From Icerya purchasi (taxonomy: Eukaryota > Arthropoda > Insecta > Hemiptera > Monophlebidae), in the NCBI GenBank assembly GCA_039619475.1, contig CM077116.1:179209863-179273862 (forward strand): a stretch of DNA of 64,000 nucleotides, written 5' to 3'. Made by a program: the position numbers and the translations under genes. Positions 1 to 12,934 of the stretch are shown one piece after another (within the stretch, counting starts at the first letter, position 1; each line of letters opens with the position of its first letter). The notes under the pieces were generated by a model. The model searched no databases and was not told where the DNA came from. It was given only the letters and a program-made list of their open reading frames with translations.

Positions 1-2099
1 AATTAAAGGTGTCGAATTTTAATACAGATCCGAACCAAGCATACATATTCAGAATTTGTTTAAGCTTTATCTAAGTACTTCTTTCATAGTTCTTCATTAT
101 AGCCATCCTCATCCGAAATATCTGGAACCTTATTGCCAATATACTATCATCACTAGTCCTATAAGCGAAAAAAATTTCGTCTTAATCATCGATCTCACGG
201 GTGGCGCTTTTGAATCATTGTCGTCAATGACTAGAAATCGTCATTTTAAAAGATTTATTAAAATCGCGTAAATTCGGTACTTACAAACATCGAAAGAAGG
301 AGGATGACAAAAATTTCCTGTCATAACTACTTGAGAACGCTTTGTCTGTGGAGGATAACTAAACTAATATTACGATTTCATTCATCTACTAACTTCTTTT
401 TTTTTTCATTTACTTTAGAACGGTTTCATTATAGCGTATAAACCGGCAGCATATCATTACGTGACGATAAAAATTACGTGAAACTACGTATACACACACA
501 TACGTACATATGTGCGCGTAAAAATTTAAATTAAACTATTTTCATCAAAAATATGTTTTAATGCGAAAGTATTTAAATGAAAGAAAGAGATAAGATAATT
601 TTTGTTAAAGTATACAGAATTGCAGTCGCGCGTGCGTTACAGAAAATTTTGCTTGTACAAGTACTTTCAGTTTATCTACAAAATAGATGTTTATAATGCA
701 CGTTAGTTACGCAAAATTACTTGTATTGCCATTAAGCCGCCAACGGCTACTACCAGTGTCAAACGCATTTTAAAAGCCGCCTTCCGAGCGCCGTTGGACA
801 AAGTTGATTTCAAAATTTCGCTTATCCGGGGTTCAATCACGGTTACGACACTGGCAACGCGACACATCCTGTAAAAGTTTCTTCGCGGCACGTAATTTGA
901 CAATGCGACACGAAGATAACACCGCTGTCGCCTGGTCACTAAAAAACAAACGGAATGACAAAGTTCCGGGGAAAATTACAACAAAGCTGATATCGCCGTT
1001 CGTAGCTCGCGACATTTTTGTCGTCACGGCGTTGTCACATATTGTCACTCGCTTCCTGCTCCAGCGAATTCTCCAACACCATCCACTTCTTTACTTCGGT
1101 AAAGATTTCAGCATCCCCACTGGTTAAATTATAATGCAGCGGACCTCTTGCAAATTTCGCTTTCAGTCTAGGCGAGAAAATTGTGTCCATGCAATGATTC
1201 TATGTAAAATATCTATCTTCCGGCACATAGCACGATTGGAATTTGAATCATTTCGTAAAGATGTTATAATAAAACCCATTAAGGCTCTTTACAGATAGAC
1301 GCCGCCGACACGTGCGATGTATAGGTGAAATAATTATAAAGAGCAAAACAAATAACTCGTTCCGTTACCGCTCGAATCCATTCGAGTGCCCAATGCGCTT
1401 ACATTTCTCGGCATTAAGGGAATTTAGAACTGGAATCTGTAAGAATAATACGAAAATTTTTGCAAAAAATAATAATAATTAAGCGTCCTAAAAACATTTT
1501 TTTTTTTTTTTTGTTTCAGAGGCTAAGCGGATTTATCGATTTTCAGTCTATAGAAGAGTGTAAAAAATGACCATAGTACCGGGTCAACAGGAAAAACTAC
1601 TTATCCGATGAAGCGGGAAATGTTAAAAGTTGTTGGTAATATGGTCGAGTGAGTTTTCGCTATAAAACCGACTTCTCCAGTTAGCGAAAAGGCGCCTCTT
1701 CCGAAGGATGACATTTTTACAATTACCACTTCCAGTAAAAATGTGTCTCCAGCAGAAGGCTGCTCTGCGTTAGAATGATGACACTCAGTTTCGCATTATG
1801 AGTGGGAAATCTTCTCGGAAGAAAGGAAACAGACAAAAACAGATTTCAGATAACTCCATTGACATTCGATAAACAATCATCTTCGGTGCCTCTGGTATAA
1901 AATAAAATTGTAGTATAGGATTTTGGTCACGAAAAGGTTTACAAATTTAATTTATTGTAAGTAGGCAAAGAAATAACTTGAAAAAAAATTAGTTTCCTGC
2001 GCGCGCGTTTATTTTTTTTTTATTTGTGCTTATTTTTTTCCCGGTATGCGCCGTAGTTTAAAAGAGAAACCCATTTTTTCCTTCTCATATTTTAACGCT
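1..2099. other. non-coding, no gene seen
   Basis: AT-rich sequence with short homopolymers (for example a T run near 1,500). Short open frames around 700-1,130 on both strands match no family I know and overlap each other, so they are not called. It probably belongs to the large intron of the minus-strand RRM gene whose exon lies at 26 kb; this is inferred from position only. Confidence 0.5.
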
Positions 2100-2790
2100 A
2101 CATAATTATCCTGTTCCGATTACTCCGAGTTCGTCGTCAGCTACCCCGGTAGCCGTTTTAACCATCTCATTCCTAAAATATTTTCATCTCCTAATAAAAA
2201 CTCCCTCATCCGAAAGTGCGGCGGTGAACTTTCTACTCTGATCTTCTGTAAGTGTTTCATGTGACTAAAATTTGACCCCTGTTTCATGATAATACTTGCC
2301 GCTCAGTCGTTCCTTTTCAAACTCGATAGAATCCAAAAAATTACTGTCTCCGCAATCGCCCCTACCGTTCTGAAATCTTTTCTTATTTTATTATCCGATA
2401 TGTGATACTCTTGCTCTCCATATTCGCAGATTCTATCTTAACTACCGTCTTTTAATTAACGACTCCCTATCTCTCAATTCCAAATTATCTTTTCTCCCAC
2501 CTTCTGAAGACATCGACGCTTTATTCCTCGTAAAATTTCTGTCTTATCCCATGCAGTTGCTCGGGTTTTTCAATTCCCACCCCATATCTTCTCACATTCC
2601 GTATTATTCGCGGTATTTCATTAGATTCTCATTAATTTCTCTTCCTCATTGCGCTAAGGTTTTTCCATTCCATCCTGCTCAAACATAACTTCATCTTATC
2701 TCCACTCGCTCCTTTTTCCGCTTTTCTCTTCCTTATCTCCTCATTGCCCTCCATTTATCGGTGATTCTAATCACATTTTCTTCGAATATT
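2100..2790 (+). pseudogene. possible decayed LINE fragment (pyrimidine-rich)
   Basis: The plus strand is strongly C+T rich. Read in broken frames it gives Ser/Leu/Phe-rich peptide pieces, including a stretch like KLDRIQK near 2,320-2,345. That resembles the post-RT region of I-type LINEs, where KLD.IQN precedes the thumb; the better-preserved fragment at 46.5-47.2 kb has KLDIIQ at the matching place. There is no uninterrupted frame and no catalytic motif. It could equally be a simple pyrimidine-rich stretch, so the call is weak. Confidence 0.3.
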
Positions 2791-2916
2791 TGAAATCTCT
2801 AATTCTTTAATTTTTTAAAGAAAATTCGATTTTAATTATGCTTTTCATTTACAATTTACGTAACAAATTCTGATGGTACGGCAATAGCTTTCACGCATTT
2901 CCGTAACGTGAGAAAG

Positions 2917-2968
2917 TTACAAATTTTTCTTATTACTCCCAAAATAAGAATGTGACATATACAGTTAT

Positions 2969-3060
<92 letters not shown>

Positions 3061-3365
3061 AAAATTCAATCTTCCCGACCTCGCCATGGAAATATAAATT
3101 CCACATCTCCGCAATACTTAAAGAACAGAAAATTCCAGCTGACTATGTCATTCTTTGAAAAAAAATTGATTTACAATTTTTTCATATTACCCTTGGAAAA
3201 AGAATGACACGCTATCCGGAATCTGCAGATACTAGTCGTCTTCTATGGTTCTTGTCGAAACATCCGCTTCAATTGATATTGGTTCTTCGAAAAATAAATC
3301 AAAAATGTTACAGACTTTGTTACAGAAATTTCATATTACTCTCGGAATAAGAACATTACCCTTCA
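2917..3365. repeat. degenerate ~150-bp tandem motif interrupted by a microsatellite
   Basis: A roughly 45-bp motif beginning TTACA(A/G)A..TTT and containing CATATTAC(C/T)C, then GGAATAAGAA, recurs near 2,917, 3,171 and 3,319. The last two lie 148 bp apart. The first spacing is 254 bp, but the unit contains about 85 bp of (CA)n(TA)n, so the underlying period also looks close to 150-170 bp. Only the motif is clearly conserved; the rest of each unit is diverged. Confidence 0.4.
2970..3052. repeat. compound microsatellite (AC)n(AT)n
   Basis: An uninterrupted AC run is followed directly by an AT run, about 83 bp in all. Open frames across it (His-Thr or Tyr-Ile repeats) are artefacts of the repeat. 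Confidence 0.97.
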
Positions 3366-4185
3366 GTTAGACAATACTAAAAAAAACCTGTGCTTCACGA
3401 TTATGTCCTAGTACAGTCTAGCAAAACCATAACTTGTCAGCGAATTATTAGCTCTCCAAGTAACTGCAAAATTTTTACTAACATTCTGAACTAGTCGAAC
3501 CCAGTATAGGCCGCTGTTTTTACAGCAATACTTTTTTTTCCTTTTGTTTTGGTATTTTTTGTTTTTATTTTAGAATTATAGTGCTATATATCCGAAACTA
3601 GTTGGCATATTATAATGTTAATTGTGTCCTCTGTTTTATTAAATAAATAATATCGAAAAGCACAATTGTTCTTTTTTAAATAACACGACAAAAAAGAAAA
3701 AGTAATTTAAAAAAAACAATGTCGCAATAACGCGATTAGCTTATAAAAAAAAACAAAACAAAAGCAATTACATATTTTTCCTTTTTCTCTAAAAAGAAAG
3801 TTACACAAAAATGTTCTAACAGGTTGCGTGAGTGTCATTACGTTATATATACATATATATATATTCCAAACTTAAAGCAAATATTTATATAATAACGGAG
3901 CTGCTATTTGCATAGCTTTTACTAGTCACAGTGTCGCCATCTTGTCTGCTCGATATCTTAATCAATTCAAAAACGTTACCATTGTGTATCAAGTTCCCGC
4001 ATAGAATAAACTGCGCTTACCTATGTCAGAACTACCCTTAACAGAGAGAAATATTATGTTACCCCAACAGTATCATTGCAAAACTATGACCTGTTTCCGA
4101 CATCGTCGCAACTACTGACACCGTACTATTTCCGACTTTTGTTACTTCTGTCGCTCTCTAATAGTAGTAAGATTAATCCTCCTAG
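3366..4185. other. non-coding, no gene seen
   Basis: AT-rich with poly-T and poly-A runs and a short (AT)n near 3,845-3,865. No coding signal, RNA gene or terminal repeat was recognised. Confidence 0.5.
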
Positions 4186-4326
4186 GTGAGTTAGCTATCG
4201 TGGCGTAGTTGGTTAAGCACCGGTGTTTCGTTCAGGGAAGGACCCAGTTCGAATCCCGCTACTCTGCACATTGACACTTTAAAAATTTCACTCGCGTTGG
4301 GCTAATGCCAAAAAAGAAAAAAAAAA
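4186..4326 (+). mobile_element. tRNA-derived SINE-like element, copy 1
   Basis: The head carries both internal RNA polymerase III promoter boxes: an A box TGGCGTAGTTGG at about 4,201-4,212 and a B box AGTTCGAATCC at about 4,247-4,257, with normal tRNA spacing. After the tRNA-like part comes a short body ending TTGGGCTAATGCC and then an A-rich tail ending near 4,326. The copy at 5,819-5,975 on the other strand aligns through head, body and tail, so this is a dispersed family, not a lone tRNA gene. Seen: boxes, tail and second copy. Inferred: retroposition by a LINE partner. The 5' edge is uncertain by about 10 bp and no convincing target duplication was found. Confidence 0.75.
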
Positions 4327-5818
4327 CTCCTTTACGTCTGATTACAACGATACAACATGACCCACATCTGATAGTTTTCCTTTAATTACGTCGTGATTTT
4401 TCGTTAAAGAAGAAAGCGAGAGATGCTGTCGGCTGAAATTAGATTTAGTAAAAATGTCAACAACTATTTGCTCTAAATGTCAACGGAACTGACTGGCCTG
4501 CCGCATTGTTGGTTATATATGAAATCCTTTTTTAAGTTCCCAAAAAAGTTCTAAACAGTTACTTTTTCACGGCGAAATTAAGAAGAAAACCCGTAGGCGG
4601 TTATTTAATCCGGGTCGCTTTCTGAAAAAGCAGCTGAAAACGATGCCTCGTAAAAGCGACATAATACCGTTTTCGGTATCGTATAATTTACGACAAAAAT
4701 AAATTTAAAATTAAATATCACAATTAAACATGAAACGTGAAAATGCGCATTTGTTTACATCGGACGAGCGTACAGTAAAAAAAAAAATGCACTTTAATGG
4801 TCCACATTTAGCGTGTTTAATGTAAGTTCCAATGCTATTCTAGAAGGAGAATTATTCTTGGCACAGAATCGGACGCGTTCCTATTTTTAGCGAACACCAC
4901 TCCAGCATGGCGGCACACAAAGGCGAAACAATTTCTCCTTCTCAACATTGCGTAAATGTAACCTGCAGGCTGCACGCCCTGGCCTGCTCGCCGGACATCA
5001 GCCAAATGAATATTAAAACGCAACTGGGGGTAATCATGGTAGTGGAGGTGCTAGTTTAAGCGAGCGAGAATTCAAATATACTAATTAAAAGTGTTCCCGC
5101 TCTTGCAAATGTATCCTTTTTATAAACAGAGCTCTACATCCGATACGTATGTAAAGTTAAAAAATTAAATAAACAATTATTTACGATCCCGCGAAGTGGT
5201 CAAATTCTACTATGCCTGCAATCAAACATATAAAGGCGTGTACCATCGATAATAGCCGATGCTTTATTTTTCTTCATTAACGTTTCAAACTGAAACTTAC
5301 TTCCTTTTTAGACGATCAGAGTTAATGGGGAATATATTAATGCGATTCGGAACCCAGAAACAAATGTATTCTCTAAAGTTTATTCATTAAAAGAGTCACG
5401 GCCGTTCGAAGGCTAGAGCTTCTCATAATTTATAAGTAAGTTTTAAGGTTAAACAGGAATGTAACTTCAGAATTCCTCTTTAATGTAATTTTTACGTTTG
5501 TAAAAAGGTACTAAATTGAATTTACTTAATAACAAATATTTTATTTCACCAACTATACAGCCCCCTCCTATTTAGCCCTTCTTATGATGTCTTTTTTTTT
5601 ATTTTTTTTTGTCTTGTTTCGTAAATACCGACTATTATATTATCTACACCTGTTAGACGTTTCTAAATAGTTTCTCGAATATCGTACGTTTCATCAAATC
5701 CCCGTAAAGCGAAAGTTCAAACATTTCAATCGCTGAAACAAGAAAACTACTAGCCATTTTTCTTCTTACCAACTGGACCGTCTAATATAGTATAACTGTG
5801 ACTAAAAAATAGATCCAA
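4327..5818. other. non-coding, no gene seen
   Basis: AT-rich. A less AT-rich patch at 4,840-5,050 has a 62-codon minus-strand frame without recognisable similarity. Nothing else could be supported. Confidence 0.5.
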
Positions 5819-5975
5819 TTTTTTTTTTTTTTTTTTTTTGATGCATTAACTACCGACATTAACCCAGCTTGAATGAAACTTTTGTAAGTCTCAGTGTGCG
5901 CCAGCACTATTCGAACCGGGTTCTACCGGAATGAAACACCACTGCCCAACCAACTACGCCACAGCAGCAGGCTAA
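5819..5975 (-). mobile_element. tRNA-derived SINE-like element, copy 2
   Basis: Reverse-strand copy of the family seen at 4.2 kb. Reading the minus strand: A box TGGCGTAGTTGG, B box GGTTCGAAT with a degraded end, body containing TTTCATTC, then GCTGGGTTAATG, then a 21-base poly-A (T run 5,819-5,839 on the plus strand). It is longer than copy 1 between body and tail by about 15 bp (GTAGTTAATGCATC), so the two copies differ in the 3' end. The intact A box suggests both derive from a tRNA-headed master. Copies on opposite strands 1.5 kb apart point to separate insertions. Confidence 0.75.
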
Positions 5976-6100
5976 AAAAAATATTTAAAAACAGAGCTAA
6001 TACGTAACAAAGAGCACATCTCACTTTAAAGATAGGGAAGTAAAAAATGAATAGATACCTGACAAATATTTTTCCGTTTTTGTCTTGTAATATTATTGAT

Positions 6101-6102
<2 letters not shown>

Positions 6103-6151
<49 letters not shown>
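6103..6151. repeat. (AT)n microsatellite
   Basis: About 49 bp of alternating A and T, followed by GTATATGTAAGCGCGCGCGCG. Confidence 0.95.
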
Positions 6152-6158
<7 letters not shown>

Positions 6159-9100
6159 GTAAGCGCGCGCGCGTTTGAGAGTATGTGTGTGTGCGTATAG
6201 AAGCATAGTGGTTCACGAGTCGCAGCGACGGGAATTTAAAATTGAACGCGCGAAAAAGGGTATAATCTGAACGGCAACAACAAGCCTAAACCTATAAAAT
6301 GAAAGACGATGGTGCAATGTGTCGGAAAAAATTCACGACACAAATCCCTTCCTTGTAGAAATTTATTATTATTTTTAATGTTCGAATCTAAAGAACAAAA
6401 ACAAATAAAAATTTTAAAAAAAGTGCTCAATCAAAACGTCAGAATTGTTATAATTATTTAAACAATTCAACGAAAAATTAAATTTTTTTCTTGCAAGGGG
6501 TGTCAAAAATTTTACGAATTAGTTATTTAAAACGGAAAAGAAAATAATAAGAACGATAATACTTTATTATTATTATTATTTATGAAAGATCCGCAAATGC
6601 CGAATGTAACGGGACGCGAGTAGTGGAAAAAAAATTAGTAATTATAGCAATAATTAATCGTGGCGGTGATAATAATAATGAAAGTAAAGTTGGTCGTCAA
6701 CTGTTTGAATAGGCAAATTAACCGGATTCTCCGGAAAAAGTTCTCGCAGATGACAAAAAGGAAATATAACAAGAAGGCAAACGAATTAGCATGAAAGGTC
6801 GTTGCTGAGGAAATTAAAACAGATGATTACACGGTGAACAATCAAAACGCGAAAAAGACAACGTGAATTCCAGCAACGTTATTAATGTTCGAGCAGCCTT
6901 CTTTAGCAGACGCCAATCGAAATCTGAATCTACCTTTTTCTCGACTTTTTCCTTCTGCACAAAAGTAGCCCGCCCTCTTTAGAATGTAATAAATTTCCAT
7001 CCTCCAGTTCGATTTAGCTTTTTCTTTTCTTCTTCGACGATGAACAGAGAGTCTGCAGCTGCCTCGACACTCAGAATCTCCCGAAACTCATTTAAATTAG
7101 AACGCCGTACAGCTATCTCCTTTCCAGATAATTCTACAACTTCACAAGAGATTTCGAGAGAATTAATGCAATAATATTTCATCATATAAAACAAATAAAA
7201 TACTACTCCGGAAAAATTTGAATAAATAAATTCTAATAGCGCCGCCAGTTTGTACGTGACAAATCCATATTCACGCAAAAAGTTTCGTATTACACCGCGA
7301 ATATGGGGAGATTTATATATCTGAAATCAGCTGGTGATGGTGCTGTTAAAAAAATTTGTTTATTTATTGAAATTTTTCCGCGAATATTTGTTTCATTTTC
7401 CCCCGAGTATCATTGTCTCAAGATGTAAGGATGATAGCGGCAGCGATACTTGGACAACAGAGCAGGTACAGGGAACAGTAATCTTAATACGTTTAAAATT
7501 GCAGTTTTAAGCGTGATCGGGCAATGGTATTTGTTCGAGTAGAATTCGAATGCTCTGCCGCACACTGAAATATAAATATCATCGTTTGCGTTCGATCGAT
7601 GTCCCTAGATCGTGAAATTTAATAAAAATAATTTAAAAAAAAAAGAAAACAGATGCATAGAACGTATTTTGCTAAGAATAAAAAAAGATTTAGTTTTGTT
7701 TTTATATGTAAATAAAACTATTTCGTCTTTATTTTTCTAAATACACACCGCGCAAATCAGATTATTAATCTGCAAAATAAGTCGAATTGTTGTATAAACA
7801 GAGTTCTATCAACATTCCCATGCTCGGAATAATTCTCAACTGTTCCAAAAAGTATCGTAATGACGTAATGAAAGATTTTGAAATACGAAACTCCGTAGAA
7901 AAAAATGAAACATTGTCTCACGTTTTCGATAGTGCTTTCGTTAATTCAACCGGGAGTAAACGAGGCAATATTTTGAAAAATAAAAGACGCGCAAACTTTG
8001 AAAGTTCAAGCGCTGGTCAAACTAATCTCTTTGATAACTGAATATGTATTTCAAAGTCGAAATATGCTCGCTTCGTAACTTTCGTAACTTTCGAATAAAT
8101 ATTAAACGAAAAAATGACGACTCCGTAACGACAAACGTTAAATAATAGTTTTTTTTTATGTAAAGCTACTTAATTATTCGGGTGTTTGGTAAAATGTTAC
8201 CCTTACTATAATAACGCTTCGATTAAGATTCGATTCGTTCGGTAATATGCTAAAAAAACATCTTTGGTGAGTACGGAATAAGATATTAAAATTAAGAATA
8301 TTACTAAATTTACTGACAAAACATTCTCAAATTTACAAAGTTCCGCATAATCTCGTGGACGCTGTAACGATTTCTCCTGTTTGATATTATTTTAAATGAT
8401 CCCGAGAAGTAGTTTGATCTTTTTTCTTCCGAAATAATTAATAAATGGTCCAAAATATTAGAGGAAACTCGAGTTTTAAAAGATCAGACTGACCGAGTGG
8501 AGGTGAGTATTGAAATATTGATGACTATCACCAAACGAATAATGCTCTATCGAAAATCGATTGACGTTATTGACTAATTTAACTGAATAATATTTATTCT
8601 TCGCTCAAAATGTTCAACAATTTCCTGCCGCTTGTACTTCTACCACATTCACATATAAGCGCCGTTAAATAACAAATTTCAAATATCATAGACAAAAAAA
8701 ATCAAGATGATACTTTTCTAAAGAATGAAGGAAGGATGTGAAGGCTACACTTGTATTTAAATTATGTATATACATGAAAATTAGGTTGACGCCGAGTTAT
8801 TCAATGATTTAACCTGAACATAGTATGTTTATGCTGCGGTTATTTTTTGTTCAATAATCAGACGTAAGAGAAAACTATCGTATCGCTCAAAGGAAATATG
8901 TAGGCAAGCAGGGTTGCCGTAATATACATCTAACTCGAGTACAGTTCAAGATGTTCTTTAGAAAATGAAATGATGCGCTGTAGGACACAGATGGTAAAAT
9001 ATCATACCGTAAACGATATCGTGCGGCAGTTGGTAGGTGATATTCAGTTTCACATATGCGAAATAAAATTATTTTAAAAATAATTGAACTTAAAATAGAA

Positions 9101-10039
9101 TAACCTATTGCAAATCACTCATTCGTAATGGGTAATGAAATATTACTGTTCTGTTCGCATATAAATTTTACAAAGCCGAAACGAATAAAGAAGAACCGAC
9201 ACACTTTTAAAATATTTTTTAGTTTTGGAATAGAATCGAAAGCACTTTTTACCTCCTTCAACTCTTAATAATGGGGTTTAACATGATAAAATTAATAAAC
9301 TTAAATTAGGATGCAAAAAGAAAAAAAAGTTAAGTCACTTACACGAGGTTTTACTCGCAGCGCAGGTAATATAAAAAAAGAAAAAACGACAAACAAACAT
9401 ATATTAATAATTATAAATACATAATGGCTAATTTTATATTTAGAAATAAAAGGGCATAAATGCAAGGGAAATAAAGAAGTATTATGCTTATTATTTCTGA
9501 TAATGGTAAGTTTCCGAAAGGTTAATTTTTAAAATTAAATTTTTTAAACACGGTGTCTACAACTGTTTTCCTAATTATATCCACCGTGGAGTAAGTTTAA
9601 ATGTTTAAGTAAATAGTAGAATCCCATATATCCTTCATAGAGTATCATGGATTGTGAAGTTAAGCTTTCCATAATGGTAGTACAAAGCCCAACGGCATTA
9701 ATGAGATTAGGGGGGGGGGAAGTTTCTTTTCTCTCAGCCTTAAGTACTTATAGCTAAAAATAATTCTGAACAAATATTCTCAGGAATACAATGTAGAGTT
9801 ACTGCGAGCGAAATAATATTCGGACACCGGCAATGACAAAAAGTTTCCTCCTTAAAGAACGTATTTCTTCTTTTGCGAATGAAGAAATGGGCGAATTTTT
9901 TTTCTAAAAATAACGTTATAAGAAATGTAATAATTTAAACGAAATCAATAAAAATAATAAAATGCGTAAAAAATACCTTTCGACGCATTAACAAAATAGT
10001 AGTAACAAAAAATCTGATACAATTTTTAAAACGAAAAAA
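6152..10039. other. non-coding, no gene seen
   Basis: Nearly 4 kb of AT-rich DNA. Minus-strand frame 6,979-7,278 (99 codons) and plus-strand frame 7,787-8,041 (84 codons) have no recognisable domain and are of chance length for this base composition. No RNA gene or terminal repeats were seen. Probably intronic. Confidence 0.5.
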
Positions 10040-10900
10040 TGTAAATTTATTACGAGCTCTACTTTCAATCTTCTAGGCACTGATTCTACTAATTTTTCGG
10101 TATATTTGTAACTAATGTTACGTCAATCTTCTTTAAATATGCGTTTCAAGAAATTTTCCCTCGCGCGGATCTTTTATGATCTGAATGCCCCCAAAAAAAA
10201 GTGTTCAATAGGATTGAGATGTTTTCGAGGAGTTTCAAGTGTGCAACGGCTACAAACGTGTGTGTATTGTAAGCCTAATACTTTTTAGGCTATTGTCTTG
10301 ATAGGGAGCTGCAATAATTTTGGGCGGCAATTTTTTCGAGAGGCTCTTGAACAAATTTTATTTTACGACATATTTCACTATATAAAACCCTGATTTATTA
10401 ACTCCGGAAGCAGCCACACATCACCCAACCACAAATCCCACCGTGTTTTACCGCATGGCCTAGATCGTTTTTATTCAATCCGGTATTTGGTTTGCGTCGA
10501 ATTTTTTGACATTCATAAAAAAAAACAAACATCTAAAAAAAAATTACACTCACTTCGGCATTAACAAACTCTGGCGAAAACACCTTAATCGATTTTTACA
10601 GTTCACTCGATTTACACGTGTATGTTAAGCTAAAATCGCGAATTCTTGTGGACTTGCTTTTTTGATGAATTGTTCGGAAACGGCTGCGGTGGCAATTTTT
10701 TTAAAGCACTAATCTCCCCGTCGGCTGTTTTTTTAACGTTTCTTATTATAAAGCCGTTTATCGCGAAGAATGAAAATTGACGATCTGCATTTTTGACAAA
10801 TTAATCAAATGCCATTCTTCAATTAGAATCTCTGTACAACATCTGCGAGTGTACTTTTATCGAGATGTAATAAATTACCCATTTCTTTCGGTATGATTAA
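10040..10900 (-). pseudogene. decayed Tc1-like DNA transposase
   Basis: Read on the minus strand in broken frames, the order of pieces matches a Tc1-family transposase. First comes an N-terminal helix-turn-helix piece near 10,826-10,890 (EMGNLLHLDKSTLADVVQRF). Then a SPQEF-like junction and a DE.K region occur near 10,490-10,510, with KHGG followed by G.VM.GCF, the usual Tc1 beta-strand segment, at 10,405-10,448. Next is LNPIEH at 10,204-10,218, the block just before the last acidic catalytic residue, and finally a tail resembling YTEKLVESVPRRLK near 10,055-10,110. Stops and frameshifts interrupt every segment, so no protein can be made. I did not locate terminal inverted repeats. Tc1 elements move by cut-and-paste into TA; this copy is long dead. 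Confidence 0.72.
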
Positions 10901-12855
10901 TCTTTCAAATAACGCCAAATAACACGAAGCAAATTAAATAAGGTATTTTTAAAATACCCGTCACATTAATAATTCTTTTTTTTTTTTTGTTAGGGGGCTC
11001 GTCAACTCTGGACATTAATTAAACGCAAAGTTAACAAGTGTACTTCTCCAACGACTTTTAGCGTGCAACGAAAAGTCGAGGAATGGAGCAGGAACGGATC
11101 CACTGGAAATCCGACAAAACGCGCTACATCGCATGGACTGATCGTTGCCTGCGAATAATTTTATACGATGTTATTCGTGCAGCTTCTTTGGAATTTTCAA
11201 AATTGAAAAGGAATATTTATATTATACCCACTGAACGACGTACACGACGGTATTTCATTCCTATTTTAAAAAAAGTACCTTAACCGTTGCGTTATAGACA
11301 CGTTGTTTTATTTATAAAATTGTCATCATTTTTACCCGGTTCAGAATTCGCGGTATAACTTCCGCAGTTCCTTAAATGATCGATAAAATAGTAGTTTTTA
11401 AATATTAATTCGCGCGAAAACAGATATTATTCCTAGCGAATGTTCTAGAGCAGTCTTATTTTTGTAATTTCCACATTTGCGTCCTAGCGACGACCTCGTA
11501 TAATTCGCCCTATTTTTCGACCAGAATATTTCGGCGAGAGGGAAAAAAGGACTCGCTTTTTTTTATCTTTTTGGTCATTTAAGAGCAGTGTCCATCCAAT
11601 TCAACACTGATACGCGCAACGGAGCATTGGCGACGATTCTGAAGCAAATCAGTTTTGAATTAGTTGAAGTTTTCCATGGTAGTCTTTGAACTGGTGCCTT
11701 TGTCGCGGAGTATTTTCCAACAGGATTTTACGTTTTTCATTAAACAACCGGCTGGACCGAATATTGTCGACTAGGCTCTATCGAGTGCGTAGACCGAACG
11801 CGACTACTGAAATTAATTAACTCCTTATCCTGAACAACTGCTAAATATCAAAAGTAGTTTTTAAAATGACTGCTAGTTTTTCAATCCATTACTATCCGGT
11901 AGCCCCTTGATATTTCGTCGTCAATGTGGTCGTCGGAAAGCCTATCGATTGCTACGAAGAATGCATTCGAGTGAGCATGCGAAATTCGATATTTATCACA
12001 ATTCAGTAGTTAAAACGCAGACGACGCGTAAAGTTCGGCCGGATCAGAATCAGATTAAAGATTACGGCGGAAAGTTGAAAATTATCGTTCGAGCTAGCGC
12101 ACTGGAGATTTCCTACACGCGACAAGCGAATGATGATATATTCGACTTCAATTCGGCGCACTATACGCTCTGTAACACCGAAATCACGAAAAAAGGCGTG
12201 TATTTGTAAGGATTCGGTCCCCGGCTAAAAATCGATTACACGCGGTACGCTCAATACGCAATTTAATGAACAATGTATGTTAGACGAGGGAGGGGAGAGA
12301 AAAAACGTCACTGCATCATACTTTGTACATTAACTCGAAAAGCCGAATAGGAAAACATCTCGTACTCAACGTACTCTTGAACGGATTACTTTTTTCTCAC
12401 GGCGGCACGACTGAAAAAGGTATTTCGCTTCACTGTTACATTAAAATTAGGAAATTAGTGTCAATTCATTCGGAATTCATTTTATGGCGAAAATGAATAA
12501 TGAAAATATTAAAAATCTCGTTGATAATGTAGCAGTTTAGCCGGAATTGAAATTACCGGTAATTTTTTCCTTCGCTTTTTTTTGTTTTATAAAGAAATTA
12601 CTAAAAAACCTTCAAATTTCTACATCGGGCGCGGTCATATTACTGAATGGAACTGATGTTATTTTTCGCTTGTTTTTACGATTTTTGAAATTTACAGAGA
12701 GGAGAAGGCCTTGCTTAGTGTTTCGCGCCTGATTTTTTACAATTTCTAGAAGCGAGTTTTCTCGCAGATAGTTCGATTTTCTTTATTACTCGACGCAACA
12801 TTTTACTTCAATTTGACAAAGATATATTAAAAAAAGTCAAGCCGTTCCTGAATTA
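10901..12855. other. non-coding, no gene seen
   Basis: Frames 11,083-11,283 and 11,907-12,209 on the plus strand (66 and 100 codons) show no family resemblance. The stretch 11,900-12,200 is slightly less AT-rich but has no splice-bounded exon I can defend. Confidence 0.45.
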
Positions 12856-12934
12856 TTGATTTTTATTTGATATTTTTGTCATTTGTGTACCATCTTATTA
12901 GGATTCCGTACATTATATGTATATGGAATCCTAA
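12856..12934 (+). repeat. 55-bp perfect dispersed repeat (copy 1) plus short hairpin
   Basis: Positions 12,856-12,910 are identical, base for base, to the reverse complement of 37,292-37,346. The end of this copy also forms a hairpin: TTAGGATTCC at about 12,897-12,906 pairs with GGAATCCTAA at about 12,925-12,934 across an AT-rich loop. The copy at 37 kb lacks the second hairpin arm. I could not assign the repeat to a named family. Confidence 0.85.

Noticed and set aside
2856..3158. Open frames of His-Thr and Tyr-Ile repeats
   Set aside because: Translation of a microsatellite.
11907..12209. 100-codon plus-strand frame
   Set aside because: No similarity, no splice sites or codon pattern to support it.
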